Shown piece after piece: positions 20,691 through 31,267 of a DNA stretch of 64,000 nucleotides. The position numbers and the translations under genes are program-made. Source of the DNA: Sitta carolinensis (lineage: Eukaryota; Chordata; Aves; Passeriformes; Sittidae); assembly GCA_032173965.1 (NCBI GenBank), contig CM063284.1, forward strand, positions 64,416,863 to 64,480,862, given 5' to 3'. The notes below the pieces were generated by a model, which was given only the letters and a program-made list of their open reading frames with translations, did not search any database and had not been told where the DNA came from. Positions within the stretch are counted from its first letter, which is position 1. Every line of letters begins with the position of its first letter.

Positions 20691-23001
20691 CTGTGCCTTA
20701 GTGAACAGAGAAGCAATGTGTTCACAACTGTCCTGTTAACGATGTGGTTTCTTGAAGCTTTGGTAGTTTTCTCACAGCCCAACCACACTTGGCATACATG
20801 TCTTCTAAGTGGGAAGGAATAAATATAAAAATTACACTGATCAGGCTCAGAGACCCCAGGCATAGTCACTGATCAGAATAAAGAGGGCTGAATGTATTAT
20901 GAACCCTTTGCTAGCAATGTGGTCTACTCTAGTTTTCCCTATTTCATGTCGGACCATTTAATACTACAAATGTTAAGGCAATTTCTGCCTTCAGAACTCA
21001 AAGTGAGAAATTCTGTGGATTGTCTCAGTGGAAATGCATTCAAAGAGACACTAAAACGAACTTGCTCTTCACAAGAACAAATTCCAGTCAGCTTGGGAAA
21101 CTGCCTGTTGTGTTGCATTAGATGTAAAAAAGGACTTGAGCAACTCATCTCAGGCATCCTTTCTCGTGCTGCACAGTAAAGCAGTAGATGAGTCAGTACA
21201 GCTGAGTAGGAGAACCAGACAGGTTTGAATCACCACTTTTCCCCCATCTCTGAAGCAATGCTATTTCCATGCAAATAATTTCAACCTCAGAGTTATAAAA
21301 GAAGCCCAGTAGTGGTGATCACTAACCTCATACCCCAGAAGGAATTGACTGGTTAATGAAAATTCACAGCTGTTTCATGTTTAAAGACACTGATCTATGT
21401 AAAAGGAAATGAGCTAATTAATCATAAAATCCTGGAAATTGAGAAGTATCTGGAGAGACAGCAAGCTCCATTTCAGGGTTTCTCTGAAGCTATGTCTTAT
21501 TCAACTCTTTCCCTTCTTGTTCAGACCAGTGTATGAGAAGTTTGAGAAACACAGCTGAGGAGTCTGACTGGATAAATGTTTAAAAATCTGAAAAAGAATA
21601 GATCCTTAAGTATAGAAAAGTAAAAAAGAAGCAGTGTGGGCTCCTGGTACGCCATCAGGTGGATCTCATCTTTGTCTTGAATTGAGCAGGCTCTGAAATT
21701 GAACGCTAAATATGTGGGAAGATGCCTTCACATATTTGGAAAGTAAATTGAGAATATTTATTGAGACCACCAACTTCCTGCATTTTACTTATGCTAACAG
21801 ATAATGCTTATTTAATGCTTGCTTGATTTTTTTATACCTTTTATTTATCCTCTTACATCTAGTACTTTCAACCTAAAACTACCTTAATAATAATAAAACT
21901 AAACACAAAAGCTAAATAAAACATTTTTTGGTAGTTAAGTAAGAGAGTTTTGAATTTTTACAAACAACTGTATGGGAATTCTGTAGAAGTGCTATTGAGC
22001 TGGAATTTCTCACAAAAAGTTGGTAATATACCTGTTACAGCCATTGTCCAGTACAATGACTTGGAGCCACAAAACTCAGCTGAAATAAGTAAAAGGAATA
22101 GAATTGTGACTGCCACATTTATTAGTTTCCCATAGCATTCATTACAGAACTTAGAAACAGAAAAAAGATGTGTGAGACTTTTACAGATTTTTTCTATGTG
22201 CAACTTTATTCTAATAAATTACTTCTGTTTTCAGAAGAAAAATCAAGAACGAACAAAATCACTGTCTCTGTGTGAGAAATCTCTGGGTGTGTGTCTTCAC
22301 TGAAGAAAGCTTTAGCAACCTTGAGAACACAATGCTGGCACTCTTGACAAGATTGACATGTTTAGAAGTGTAAAGGTGTGATATACAGAGTACAAGAGGC
22401 TTTGTAGTTCAAGACATTCAGCACAGGGAGCCTTGGTCCTGGTTAGACAGAATTTTCAACATGAGGCACTTTGTTTTTTTCTTAATCTCTTTTGTTTTGC
22501 ACAAAGAAAAAAATATGTTTTGCCCAAATTTCTGATTTCAAGTCAAAAGTAACTAGCAGCACCAGTGTTGTGGATTTGAGCAAATATTCTGCTTTCACCC
22601 ATGTTTGCAGTTGTCTACAGTACAGTGAGGACATGGTCTGTATCCTGAAAGGCCAATTGTCCTTCACTGCCTTCCCTCAGTCCTTCTGGGTGCTCATGAG
22701 GACAGGCAGGTGTGCCAATAGGTGGCCCTATTTCTCACAATTAATTGAGAATTATTTGACCCTGCTCCAATATGAACAGTCTGCAGTATGTCCACAAATG
22801 TCTCTGCAAATAGTGAGGGGGAACACGGGGCTGCTGCAGATGTGATAATTCAGGTTGCTCACAGGTTGACTTGGCTGCTGGAGTGCTGAGGGCTAGGTGC
22901 CGTCTGCATCTGCCCAATTTAACTCTGAAAAGTTATGTTGACCTAAATGGAGAAAAGAAATTAAAAAGTAAAGGAAGGAAAAATTCTTTCTAGAGAAACA
23001 G
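20691..23001. other. Non-coding upstream DNA, nothing seen
   Basis: About 2.3 kb of AT-rich sequence with only short frames. No repeat or gene was recognised. Confidence 0.5.
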
Positions 23002-23621
23002 TGTGTGTGTGAGGATCCGTAGTGACACAGAGTCCCCAGGTAGGTGCAAAGGAGAGCTGCTTTATTGCAAAAAACAGGCCTTTTTAAGCAGTCAGGCCTT
23101 TATCAGTTACACAGTTCTAAAGCATAACAAGTTTTAAAGCATAACAAACATAATTCACCACCATACACCATGATGTGAACACGCCATGGTGACATAACTT
23201 GTTTCTCTACCCTAATCCAACTGAGTCTCTTTCCCACAGTCCTTTTCTCCTTAGCCAAAGTAACAGGTCTGAGCCATGGTTTTACAAGGCCTTCTTTTTG
23301 TAAAGTTTTACTTATCAGTAACAACAGTGAACATAGCAGAATGTAATAATTTCATCACCCAGTCCTCAACTCCCAGTTTGAATGCATTACTGAATATTTC
23401 CCAAAACAGGGATCTTATATAAAACTTCATAAAGTGGCTGGTGCCTACTAAAATAAAAGCTATATATTGACTAAACAGGCACATACCATCTACTTCCCTT
23501 TGACCATCACATATTTAACCTGTTCCTGTAACATAGCTACTTCTCCGTGTTTTTTTATTATGCACAGACAAGCAATTAAGACAGATATGACAAATTCTCA
23601 TCCTAGGAACCACCCCTATCA
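23002..23621 (-). mobile_element. Probable endogenous retrovirus solo LTR, minus orientation
   Basis: Read on the minus strand there is a U3-like stretch, a TATA-like gcttaaaaagg, an AATAAA about 20 bp further (tttatt at 23061-23066 on the + strand) and then a compact U5-like segment. That segment (gcagctctcctttgcaccta, cctggggactctgtgtcact, acggatcctcacacac) runs to a TG/CA-type edge near 23002. A TATA signal and AATAAA this close together are typical of small retroviral LTRs. The U3 edge near 23612-23621 is approximate. No target-site duplication or internal retroviral sequence was seen. It is unlike the LTR family at 4-6.7 kb. Confidence 0.55.
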
Positions 23622-24457
23622 GCAGGTTTGAATGTCTGATGGAGAGCCCAAAAGCAAACTTCGTATTTTAAAGTAAGGTAATATCCCTGTGGTTCTCTGA
23701 CAAATAGGTCTGGATTGTATTTCAATTGTCAGAAGCCAAAGAGTATTCATCTCCTTCACTTCAGTGCTAATAGTGCATGGAAAGCAAAACATGTTTAACT
23801 TGCATCAAGCCTTTCAGTGTCTCTGCTTTTTGTAATAGAGAAGTGTTTGCTGTGAGATAGTGGCAGGGAAAAGAAAACCACCCCACCTCTTTACAGAGTA
23901 TGAGAGAAGAGTGCTGGCTTCCAAGCCAAGGTTTTTTTAACTCTGGTGGATTATATTTCCAATATTGTCCCTGTCACATTTCCAGGAGTCTCATATAGGA
24001 ATGATTTTTAATTTCTTTCATCTTTTCTTACACTTTCCTTTTCCCTTTACTTTCTTCTCATTCTTTCCTCCCTTTCCTTCCTTCCACTTCTCTTCCTTTC
24101 TCCTAGGAACTGATAAAGAAGACAATATGTGGAAAAATGTCTTTATCCTCTAATTGGAAGCAGGATGTTTTATAGGTTTTTTTTGGACAGTCAAGATAGG
24201 CAGTGAGGTAGCCTCATGCCACTCACATGAGCTGCTCTTTGTGCAGAGCAGGGCAGAGATTGACCTCTGTGGGAATGAGGTCTGCACAGACCTGTGTGAG
24301 GCCAATGGGCACCACAGTCCTCACCTGCTCCCAGGCCCACCTGGCAGCCTCCAGGTTGGCAGGAGAGTGGCTCTGGAGGCCCAGCATTCAGCTCAGATGG
24401 GGCAAAGGTGGGATGAGCACTGTACCAGTGGTGCTGGAAGGTTTTCTCTTCTGGAAG
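23622..24457. other. Non-coding, with pyrimidine tract at about 24019-24106
   Basis: The tract is almost pure C/T and ends in ctcctag followed by gaactg, so it mimics a splice acceptor. No exon-like coding sequence follows, and I treat it as low complexity. The rest shows no recognisable content. Confidence 0.5.
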
Positions 24458-24761
24458 GGGAGTTTTTACAAGGACATGTAGTCATAGGACAAGGGGCAAT
24501 GTTTTTAAATTGAGAGAAGGTGGGTTTAGACTTGATATTAGGAAGAAATTCTGCACTATGAGAGCAGTGAGGCACTGGAACATGTTGCCCAGAGAAGTTG
24601 TGACTGTCCCCTCTCTGGAGCTGTTCAAGGCCAGGCTGGATGGGGCTTTGAGCAGCCTGGTCTAGTGGAAGGTGTCCCGCCCATGGCAGGGGGGCTGGAA
24701 CTAGATGCTCTTTGAGGTCCTTTCCAACCAAAGCTATTTTATGATTTTATGATTCTATGAT
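24458..24761 (+). mobile_element. CR1 LINE 3'-end fragment, plus orientation
   Basis: It starts in gtttttacaaggacatgtag, continues with a rggcaatggtttaaa-like block, gatattaggaagaaattctg, cactggaacatgttgcccag and ggtctagtggaaggtgtccc, and ends in attttatgattctatga repeats. This is a typical 5'-truncated tail of about 300 bp. Its 3' end abuts inverted-repeat arm B within a few bases. Confidence 0.95.
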
Positions 24762-24763
24762 TT

Positions 24764-25067
24764 GATGTGTTTCAAGCTTTGTGAAAATCCCTGCCATGCC
24801 TTGAGCAAACCTGGCATTATTAAGACAGACCTAGAGAACAGCACCAAGTATTGGGTCTGCAAAGGAGGCATGATTCCTGCCCACAAGAAATTTAGCTTTA
24901 TGTGCCTGGTCTGTTTGCTTCCCTGCCTGGACTTCTTCCAGGCTTCCAGAGACCCTGGACAAATGTATGGACTGAGCAACAGTAGCTAAAGCTTCCTAAG
25001 CTGCCTTAGCAAATTTGTGGATTTTGAACTGTGTAAGTAGACCCATGGAGAAAGGGATTGTCATATT
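24764..25067 (-). repeat. Inverted-repeat arm B (unclassified ~310-bp unit)
   Basis: Reverse-complement partner of 19919-20232. The stretch 24823-24885 is a perfect 63-bp match to the other arm, and the flanks carry scattered substitutions and small gaps (for example arm B lacks about 10 bp of arm A near 20208-20218). The left edge touches a CR1 terminus, so CR1 may have inserted at or into it. No coding potential is recognised. Confidence 0.85.
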
Positions 25068-25249
25068 GATGCTTTGCTGGGAAAAGAAGGGAAAACCAAT
25101 GTCCCAGCAAAGCTGAAGAGTTTTGGTATTTCTAAAGGGAGTGAATGAACAACAGTACAGGGTGGGATGGGGAGTGGAGATATTTTAAGGGTATCCCGGG
25201 AAAGTGGATGTGGTGGGAGGCACAGGTGGTGGAGCTGGAATCCAACCCC
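25068..25249. other. Short spacer before the CpG island
   Basis: Composition changes here from AT-rich to GC-rich. No feature is recognised. Confidence 0.5.
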
Positions 25250-25654
25250 GTGCACGGCACTTTTCGGGGTTCAAGACAGCTCCCCTCGTGCTCTGGGACA
25301 TCTCCGTCCCAGGAGGAGACAGACCGCAGGGCAACAGACACGAACAACTCAGGCCAGGCTGCCGCTGTGGCTCTCCCGTGCCTTCACTGGAGCGTTTCCG
25401 ACGACTCCCCATCACCACACGACCCCTAAGAGCTTCTCTCGTGGGAGAAGAGGTGGGGTAAGGAGGGAAGTCTCCGGAGATGCCCCGACACCGACCCGCC
25501 AAGCGGACGGCAAGCCCCAGGGGCGATGTCCGCACCGTGCCCCCGCACCCCGGGCCGTGCCACACGGCCGGCCGGCCGGGCGGGCGGCGCTCCCGCCGCT
25601 CCCGGAGCGCGCCCCGCGGCGCCGGTGCCGGCGGCGGGGCGGTGCCGGCGTTGG

Positions 25655-25760
25655 CGGCCGCCAATGGTGCGGCGGGGGCGGTGCGGGCGGTGCAGGAACA
25701 CCCGGGAGGTGACAGCGACGCGCCGCCCTCCCGGCGGCGAGCGGGCGCCGGCGAACATGG
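25655..25760 (+). promoter_or_regulatory. GFOD1: Likely GFOD1 core promoter: CCAAT box and GC boxes, no TATA
   Basis: ccaat lies at 25661-25665 within ggcggccgccaatggtgcgg, followed by GC-box runs (gcgggggcggtgcgggcggt). No TATA element is seen. A start site some tens of bases downstream of the CCAAT box would give a 5' UTR of roughly 300-400 nt before the ATG at 26059. The exact start site cannot be read from sequence. Confidence 0.5.
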
Positions 25761-25777
25761 CAGAGGAGTGGCGCTGA
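25757..25777 (+). promoter_or_regulatory. Upstream ORF 1 (6 codons)
   Basis: ATG in a good context (A at -3, G at +4) encodes MAEEWR then TGA. Whether it is in the mRNA depends on the transcription start. A short uORF of this kind usually allows some reinitiation at downstream starts. Confidence 0.5.
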
Positions 25778-25872
25778 GCCCGCGCCGCCGCCCGGGGAAG
25801 GGCGGTCGCCCCTGCGCGCCCCGCGTCCGCCGAAGGGAGCGCGGCGCCGGCGCCTCCGCGGGGCTGTGTGTG

Positions 25873-25917
25873 ATGGTGGGAGCATGGCGGGGCAGCCGGC
25901 GGCCGCGGCGCTGCTGA
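25873..25917 (+). promoter_or_regulatory. Upstream ORF 2 (14 codons), in frame with GFOD1
   Basis: A short frame starting at ATG 25873 ends in TGA at 25915-25917. It is in the same frame as the GFOD1 start. Its stop means the GFOD1 frame cannot be extended N-terminally to this ATG. Confidence 0.5.
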
Positions 25918-25950
25918 GGCGGGGGGCGGCTGGTCCCGGCCCCGGCGGCG

Positions 25951-25970
25951 GCAGCAGCAGCAGCAGCAGC
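25951..25970 (+). repeat. Short CAG/AGC trinucleotide repeat in the 5' UTR
   Basis: Six uninterrupted CAG units (25952-25969), preceded by GGC units, lie in the probable GFOD1 5' UTR. In the frame of the overlapping uORF they encode serine. Length variation is plausible. Confidence 0.9.
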
Positions 25971-26058
25971 GCAGTATCGAGCGGGGGCTGCCTCCCTCTC
26001 CCCGCTGAGAGAAGGAGGGAGCGGCTCGCCTCGCCTCGCCACCCGCCTCGCCGCCGCC

Positions 26059-26311
26059 ATGCTGCCCGGGGTGGGGGTGTTCGGCACCGGGCTGACGGCG
26101 CGGGTGATCGTGCCGCTACTGAAGGCGGAGGGCTTCGCCGTGAAGGCGCTGTGGGGCCGCACGCCCGAGGAGGCGGAGGAGCTGGCCAAGGAGATGAGCG
26201 TCCCCTTCTACACCAGCCGCATCGACGAGGTGCTGCTACACCAGGACGTCGACCTGGTCTGCGTCAACCTGCCGCCGCCGCTCACCCGGCAGGTCGCCGT
26301 CAAGACCCTGG
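26059..26311 (+). CDS. GFOD1: GFOD1 exon 1 (coding part), glucose-fructose oxidoreductase domain-containing protein 1
   Basis: The translation starts [20 protein letters not shown] and continues with [40 protein letters not shown] and [13 protein letters not shown]. It agrees with vertebrate GFOD1 from memory, and better than with the paralogue GFOD2 (for example [16 protein letters not shown] and KALWGRT). This is the first part of the GFO/IDH/MocA Rossmann fold. GVGVFGTG at residues 4-11 is the dinucleotide-binding turn, and the strand-helix pairs follow. The start has a GCCGCC context with G at -3. The exon covers 84 codons plus one base, about a fifth of the ~390-residue protein. The remaining residues, including the C-terminal domain, should lie in exon 2 outside the window. 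Enzymatic activity of the family member is not established by this exon. Confidence 0.95.
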
Positions 26312-26317
26312 GTGAGT
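26312..26317 (+). other. GFOD1: GFOD1 intron 1 splice donor
   Basis: gtgagt directly follows ctgg at the exon end and matches the vertebrate donor consensus. It splits codon 85 after its first base (phase 1). This fits the known protein, where Gly follows ...VKTL. Confidence 0.9.
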
Positions 26318-26870
26318 GCGGGCTGCCGGGGGACGACCCCGCCTCGGGCTTGGGATTCGCGCTCGCCTTGGGCTGAATGGAATTGAACCTCCACCCTCAG
26401 CGCCGAGTTTTCCCTTCGCTTTACTCTTCAGCCCTTTTGCCCGTTCCTCGTGTCTCCGGAGACGAGCTGGCCGAGCCGCGGGTGCAGGCCGAGGACCGGC
26501 GGGGCGCGGGGGATGGCGCTGCGGCAGCTCGGTGTGACATCCCGTGTCCCCGGTCCTCGCCGCCGTGGTCCCTCGGCACCGGGGACCCGCCCCTCCGGGA
26601 TGCTCGGGCAAGCCAAGGCAGGGCCGGGCCTGACACCCGAGGGTGCGGGGAGCAGGTGTCCTCCGTGTCGTGGTGAAAAGGAGAAAGTCACGGTAAAAGG
26701 GAGGAAATAGTCATCCCGCCCGCCGGTTCCCATCCGCGCCTGGCAGGGGAGCGGGGGTGCGAGGATCTCGTCCGTCCTGGGGCACCCGCGCTGCCCGGGG
26801 CTGCGGGTGTCCGCGGTGCCCCCGGGACCCCGGCTGCGAACCAGAGAGGGAGGCAGGAAGCGGTGACAGC

Positions 26871-29800
26871 AGAGGAAACGCCGTTAGAGCCGAGGCTGAA
26901 CGAAGCTCACGTACAAAGGGAAGGTGGGACTGAAAAAGTAGGCATGCACTGTGGTGAGCTGCTCTGGTTTCAGGCGTGCAAAAGCGGGCCGCATCTCGCT
27001 TTCTCCTGTGTGAGCGCAAGTCTGGGCTTTACTCTTCTAGCTTGGGGATGTCTGGTCCTCGGACAGTGGCTTTCCTTTGGGTTTTAGTGGAAGCACCTTC
27101 TGCAGTAAAGAAGTCTTAATTTGTCCCCCTCAAACATAGGTGACAAAAGGTGAAAATGAGAGGAAAAAGCTGTAAGGTGTTGTCGCAGAGAGCGTGGAGG
27201 TTTATGAGCCAGGGTGACTGGTTCGGCTGTGGGACTGCGGCTGAGGAGGCTGATTGCTATCGCTCTCGGCCTCATAAATGTGTGGGGGGTGTCGTAGTGT
27301 TAAATTGCTACTAGCATACTCATTAGAATTAGTCACCATTCAAATACTGCTAGTATCGCAGCCAGCTAGTGTTTTCAACATTTGAAATTATGCAATTAAG
27401 GAAATTAAGTCAGTACCTAAAGAAAAAATCCTGCCTCAAGTACAGTGTAGGCATTTGTCTGGAATCTTTGCTCAGTGCTACTTTCTGTACTCAGAAATGC
27501 TTGTTCTTTGAATCAGAACATTTGCTTTTCTTTTATAATACATTTGACTTTTTCCTGAAGATGCTATGCTTGCACCAGAAGCCTGACTTGCTTGCCAGAA
27601 TGATATGTGAATCAATTTGCATTGTAGAAGTACATATCCCACAAAACACATGTAAAGGACTGTATAAGGTAATAAGGTTCCACATTTGACACACATTAAT
27701 TTGGCAACAATTGTGTCAGTTTTCCTGTGACACTCTCTTCCTGCAGGTGTTGGTCATGGAAGTGTCCTGGCTTGCCTTGTGCTCTTAGAGGGTGAGTCCC
27801 ATGAGGTTTCAGGCAAACACCAGGCATCTTGTTAGTAGAACAAAATTTTTGAAATAATGAAGAAACAAAATTAGTGTGCTTTTTCTCAGAGGGCCAGACA
27901 CGTCTGACATAATAAAGTAATAATGTTTTGTCCTTTTCTGAATATTTGCACATTAAAGAAGAAAAAAAAAAAGTCTGTTTTCAAGCATGAGCTGAATTTA
28001 TGAATGGTTCTATGAACTGATGTAGCTGAGCTGAGATGTTAATGGTAACTTGCTGATGCAATCTGCTAGCAACAGACCAGAGCAGGAGAAAAGGTGTTTT
28101 CTCCCTCTTTATTAGAACAGCACCGTTCTTGGTTCCCTTTCACCTCTAGTTAAAGGGTTTCCTCCCTTTCCCCAGCAGTCATTATTTGTATGTTGTAGGG
28201 GTAGAGTTTGTGTAAAAATTAATGAAATGGTCATTAAACAGGAAATAACTAAACAGATTACAAGATGATAAAAACAAATTATCATGTTGTACATTATAGT
28301 GTTTTACTTAAAAGATTATTACAGAGATATCTCTTGGACTACAATTAACTCCTCTATCAGTTATCTCAGAGGTAAATTTTCTTAATTTTTTTTTTTCAAT
28401 ACAGACATTGGGTCTGTAACAGTGAAGGTTCTTGCATGTTCTTATAGGTGCAAACAGGGAGCTAGAGCATCAGTTCCCAAACTGCTTAGAGGAATATCTT
28501 TCTGCTGGCAGCTCTGTCTCCTGGTCCTGCTTGCCCTTCACGGCTTGGGAACTGCTGTGCCCTGAAGTGATTATTTTCCTTAATCAATGAATTTTCTGAT
28601 TTGCAGGAGAGACTGCAGTTTAAGTGGGAGGTTCAGAAGTCTCTGGTAAACAGGCACAATGTTGTATAGACTGAGGAAAAAACAAGAAATGAAAAAACAT
28701 TCCTTACTCTTGAAATTTCACAAAAAATATTATGTAGCAGCTAGTGATAGGATATAGATGGGGATACCCAAGGTTTTACAGATGGAGATTTCAGGTCTAA
28801 ACATGATGTCCTGCATTGCAGCAGAAGAGGTTGAGAAATCCTGACTTGCTTGTTGGTAACATGCATGTCTGACTTCTCTATTATAGAATGCATATCTGGC
28901 CTGGGAAGAGGCAGGGACCAACTTTTCTTTGGTACCCATGCTTTATGTTAAATGGTCTTGTTTCCCAAAGCTGTGTTCTCATTTGGCGAAGTTTCCTTAT
29001 TAAAAAGTAAAAGCCTGAGGAAGCAGTTGGTGGTGTTTCCATTACCCATCTAGAGCTGAGTTTACACTGTGAATTTGCAGCACATTAAGTCTTCTCTGGC
29101 CTATTTCTGATGCAGATTCCAGAGGTGCAGGTGGGGTGAAACAGGTGTCCCCACAGCTGTGTTTAACTCTGGCCACTCGGTTGGAAGGACTCAGTTGTTC
29201 TGTTTTCACTGATGCACCTGACATGGAGTTGTATTGCTGCTTGAAATGTGTATTTGGCACAGTGGCCCATCAACTGCTGTTGAAACAGAAACGTATGAAT
29301 ACATGCCCCAGCTGAGGAAGTCCCCAAACTGTGGCTTCCTGACAGCTGTTGAGGGGAAAAAATGGGAGGAATAAAGCTTCAAACTTGCCCTGTTAGCTTT
29401 TCCTTTAAAACTCTGCTGTCTGTCTATTAGAAACAGGTTCCTGAGCTGTGTCCGACTCTACGGTAGTTTTTGTAGGAATAGGATCAATGTTGGGCAAGTC
29501 CTTGGAACCAACTGAGAAATCAAGAGAGAATTGGAAACGAGGCTGGTTTGAGCAGTGACCAAAAGCACAAACAAAACCCATGCTGTTTTATGTGAAATAT
29601 GCTGATGGCCTCTGTCACTTCTGGATAAAAGGAATCAAATTCATTGTTTGCTTCTACAAAATGGGCCTGATTGACCCTTTCCCATTCTTGCCCCTGGTCT
29701 GTCTTGCTCACTTTTTATTATTGCTTTGTATTCACTCCCTGGAGCATAATACAAAACTTGATGTCCTGACTGACTTGCTGCTTGGCGGTCAAGAAAGATC

Positions 29801-31267
29801 AATGGTTGAATATTGAGGTAAGCATTGAGAACAATCCTGCTGTTGAATAGGGGTGGTTTCACTTCTCACTGAACTGAAACCTTTGGTGTGTTTGCTAGAA
29901 GTTGTCCTGTTTTCCCCCTCCCTGCATGCTTCAGCAGTACAGGCTTGGTCAGGCAGGGGAGATGTGTTTGCATAAAGGGATGAAATATGTCACCTATTGA
30001 GTGCCTACTTGTGCCCAGCATCAGAAGAGCTGCTAGTACAGACAGTATGATATGAGCCTCCACCTAGTTCAAAACTGTCAGCACATGACTTTTCCCAGTG
30101 TAATCCCTCCTCAGTCAATTAGATATGACATTCTTCAGATCCTGACTGAAACACTTGCTTTGTGAGACTGAGTAGCTGCCACATCAGGTGAATTGATTTA
30201 CTGTGTATGGTTCTGAGGACCTTGGTGACATTTCGTTTTGAAGGCACAGATATTTCTGTGTGCCTGGTCCTGTTGGTGTTTGCATCAAGTCAGCTTGGAT
30301 AAAGAGAACTTATTCCTGAGTTCCATGTAAGTGTTTCTGGGGAGCAAATGTTTTGCTTTTGAGAAGAGTCAAGTACCAGATGTTTAGCTTATCTCTGGAG
30401 ATGTTATCCCTGATTCTATTTACAGTTGTTTTGCTTACTCTTTAATCCCAAGTTAAGGACAGGAACACTGAGCTGTGTGTTGAATATTTACTGCACGTGC
30501 TCGAAGCCATGTTTACGTAGTATTAGTTTTTAAAATGTTTATATTGGAGTTGCACAAGGTAGGAGTCCATTCTGCATGGGGACTATACAGTGCAACTTTC
30601 CCAGTCCTCCAGAAGCTGCTTCTTTTAAGGAGCTCTTAAAGTTTCTTGCTGATTGGTGGTTCTTCTATACTTGATCGTGGTCATGAGGGAGCATCTTTAT
30701 TTAGAGAGGAACATAAATAGTATGCTCAGATCCTTACCTTCCCACCCCTTCACAGGATGTGTTGGCAGCTCACAGGCATGCAGTATAGGCCTGCTGTCCA
30801 AAACGTGTTTGTGAGAACTTCTTGTTAAACACTGACAATATTTTTGCTGGATCTACCTCTGAAGTGGGAGGAAGATCAAGCTGCAGTGAAGTAATTTACA
30901 GATGTGATGCAATCTCTAATTAATTTCTACATTCCACTGCACCCATGCAAATCAGGCAGAAGTTAGGATTGTAGCAGTGGATAAAACTCAGTCCAGAGTT
31001 TATATTAGGATTCTTAGGGAAGAGATGCCCTATTAAGGGAAAACATTATCATGACTATTTATTATTAATAGCAATGTAATTTCTGTCCTGTAATATTGAG
31101 TTTAAATTTGATCTAACAGCGGTGACTTTCAGCCGAACATGCTCCTGTACTTGGAAGGCAGATGACTTTGCGGCATATTAAATGTGAATTATGGTCATCT
31201 TACTGTGAAACAAGTCAGATGAAGTGCTGTCTATCTTTAATCAGCAGAGCTAGCAAAGGTGGTAGTG
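26871..31267 (+). other. GFOD1: GFOD1 intron 1, proximal part
   Basis: Intronic DNA after the CpG island. No exon, RNA gene or dispersed repeat is recognised. Composition falls to AT-rich by about 27300. Open frames are short and random. Confidence 0.6.

Larger units (their letters stand above)
25884..26311 (+). promoter_or_regulatory. Upstream ORF 3, overlapping the GFOD1 start in another frame
   Basis: ATG at 25884 has a strong context (A at -3, G at +4) and lies 175 nt before the GFOD1 ATG. Its frame stays open for 142 codons to the exon end and would continue into exon 2 after splicing; unspliced, it ends at TGA 26313-26315. The predicted product is Ala/Gly/Arg/Pro-rich with a Ser run from the AGC repeat. 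GC-rich DNA often lacks stops, so the frame itself is no proof of a protein. An overlapping uORF should reduce GFOD1 translation if it is in the mRNA. Confidence 0.5.
25250..26870. promoter_or_regulatory. GFOD1: CpG island of GFOD1
   Basis: About 1.6 kb with very high GC and dense CpG, unlike the rest of the window. It spans the upstream promoter, exon 1 and the first ~550 bp of intron 1. It includes GGCC/GGGC simple runs near 25566-25592 and CGCCTCGCC-type repeats just before the start codon. Long open frames on both strands here (for example a minus-strand frame of 334 codons) come from the scarcity of A/T-rich stop codons. Edges were judged by eye. The arrangement is that of a broadly active TATA-less vertebrate promoter. 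Confidence 0.9.

Noticed and set aside
24019..24125. Pyrimidine tract ending in ctcctag, like a splice acceptor
   Set aside because: No open exon-like sequence with a donor follows. It lies outside GFOD1 as annotated and is better explained as low complexity.
1..25000. Search for SIRT5 exons on the minus strand
   Set aside because: SIRT5 is the expected upstream neighbour by human gene order, but no sirtuin motif (GAGxSxxSGIPxFR-like, HG.. or CxxC pairs) was found in the open frames here.
25185..26189. Minus-strand open frame of 334 codons across the CpG island
   Set aside because: It is Arg/Pro/Ala-rich and lies opposite the GFOD1 promoter and exon. Stop codons are rare in such GC-rich DNA, and no domain is recognisable.
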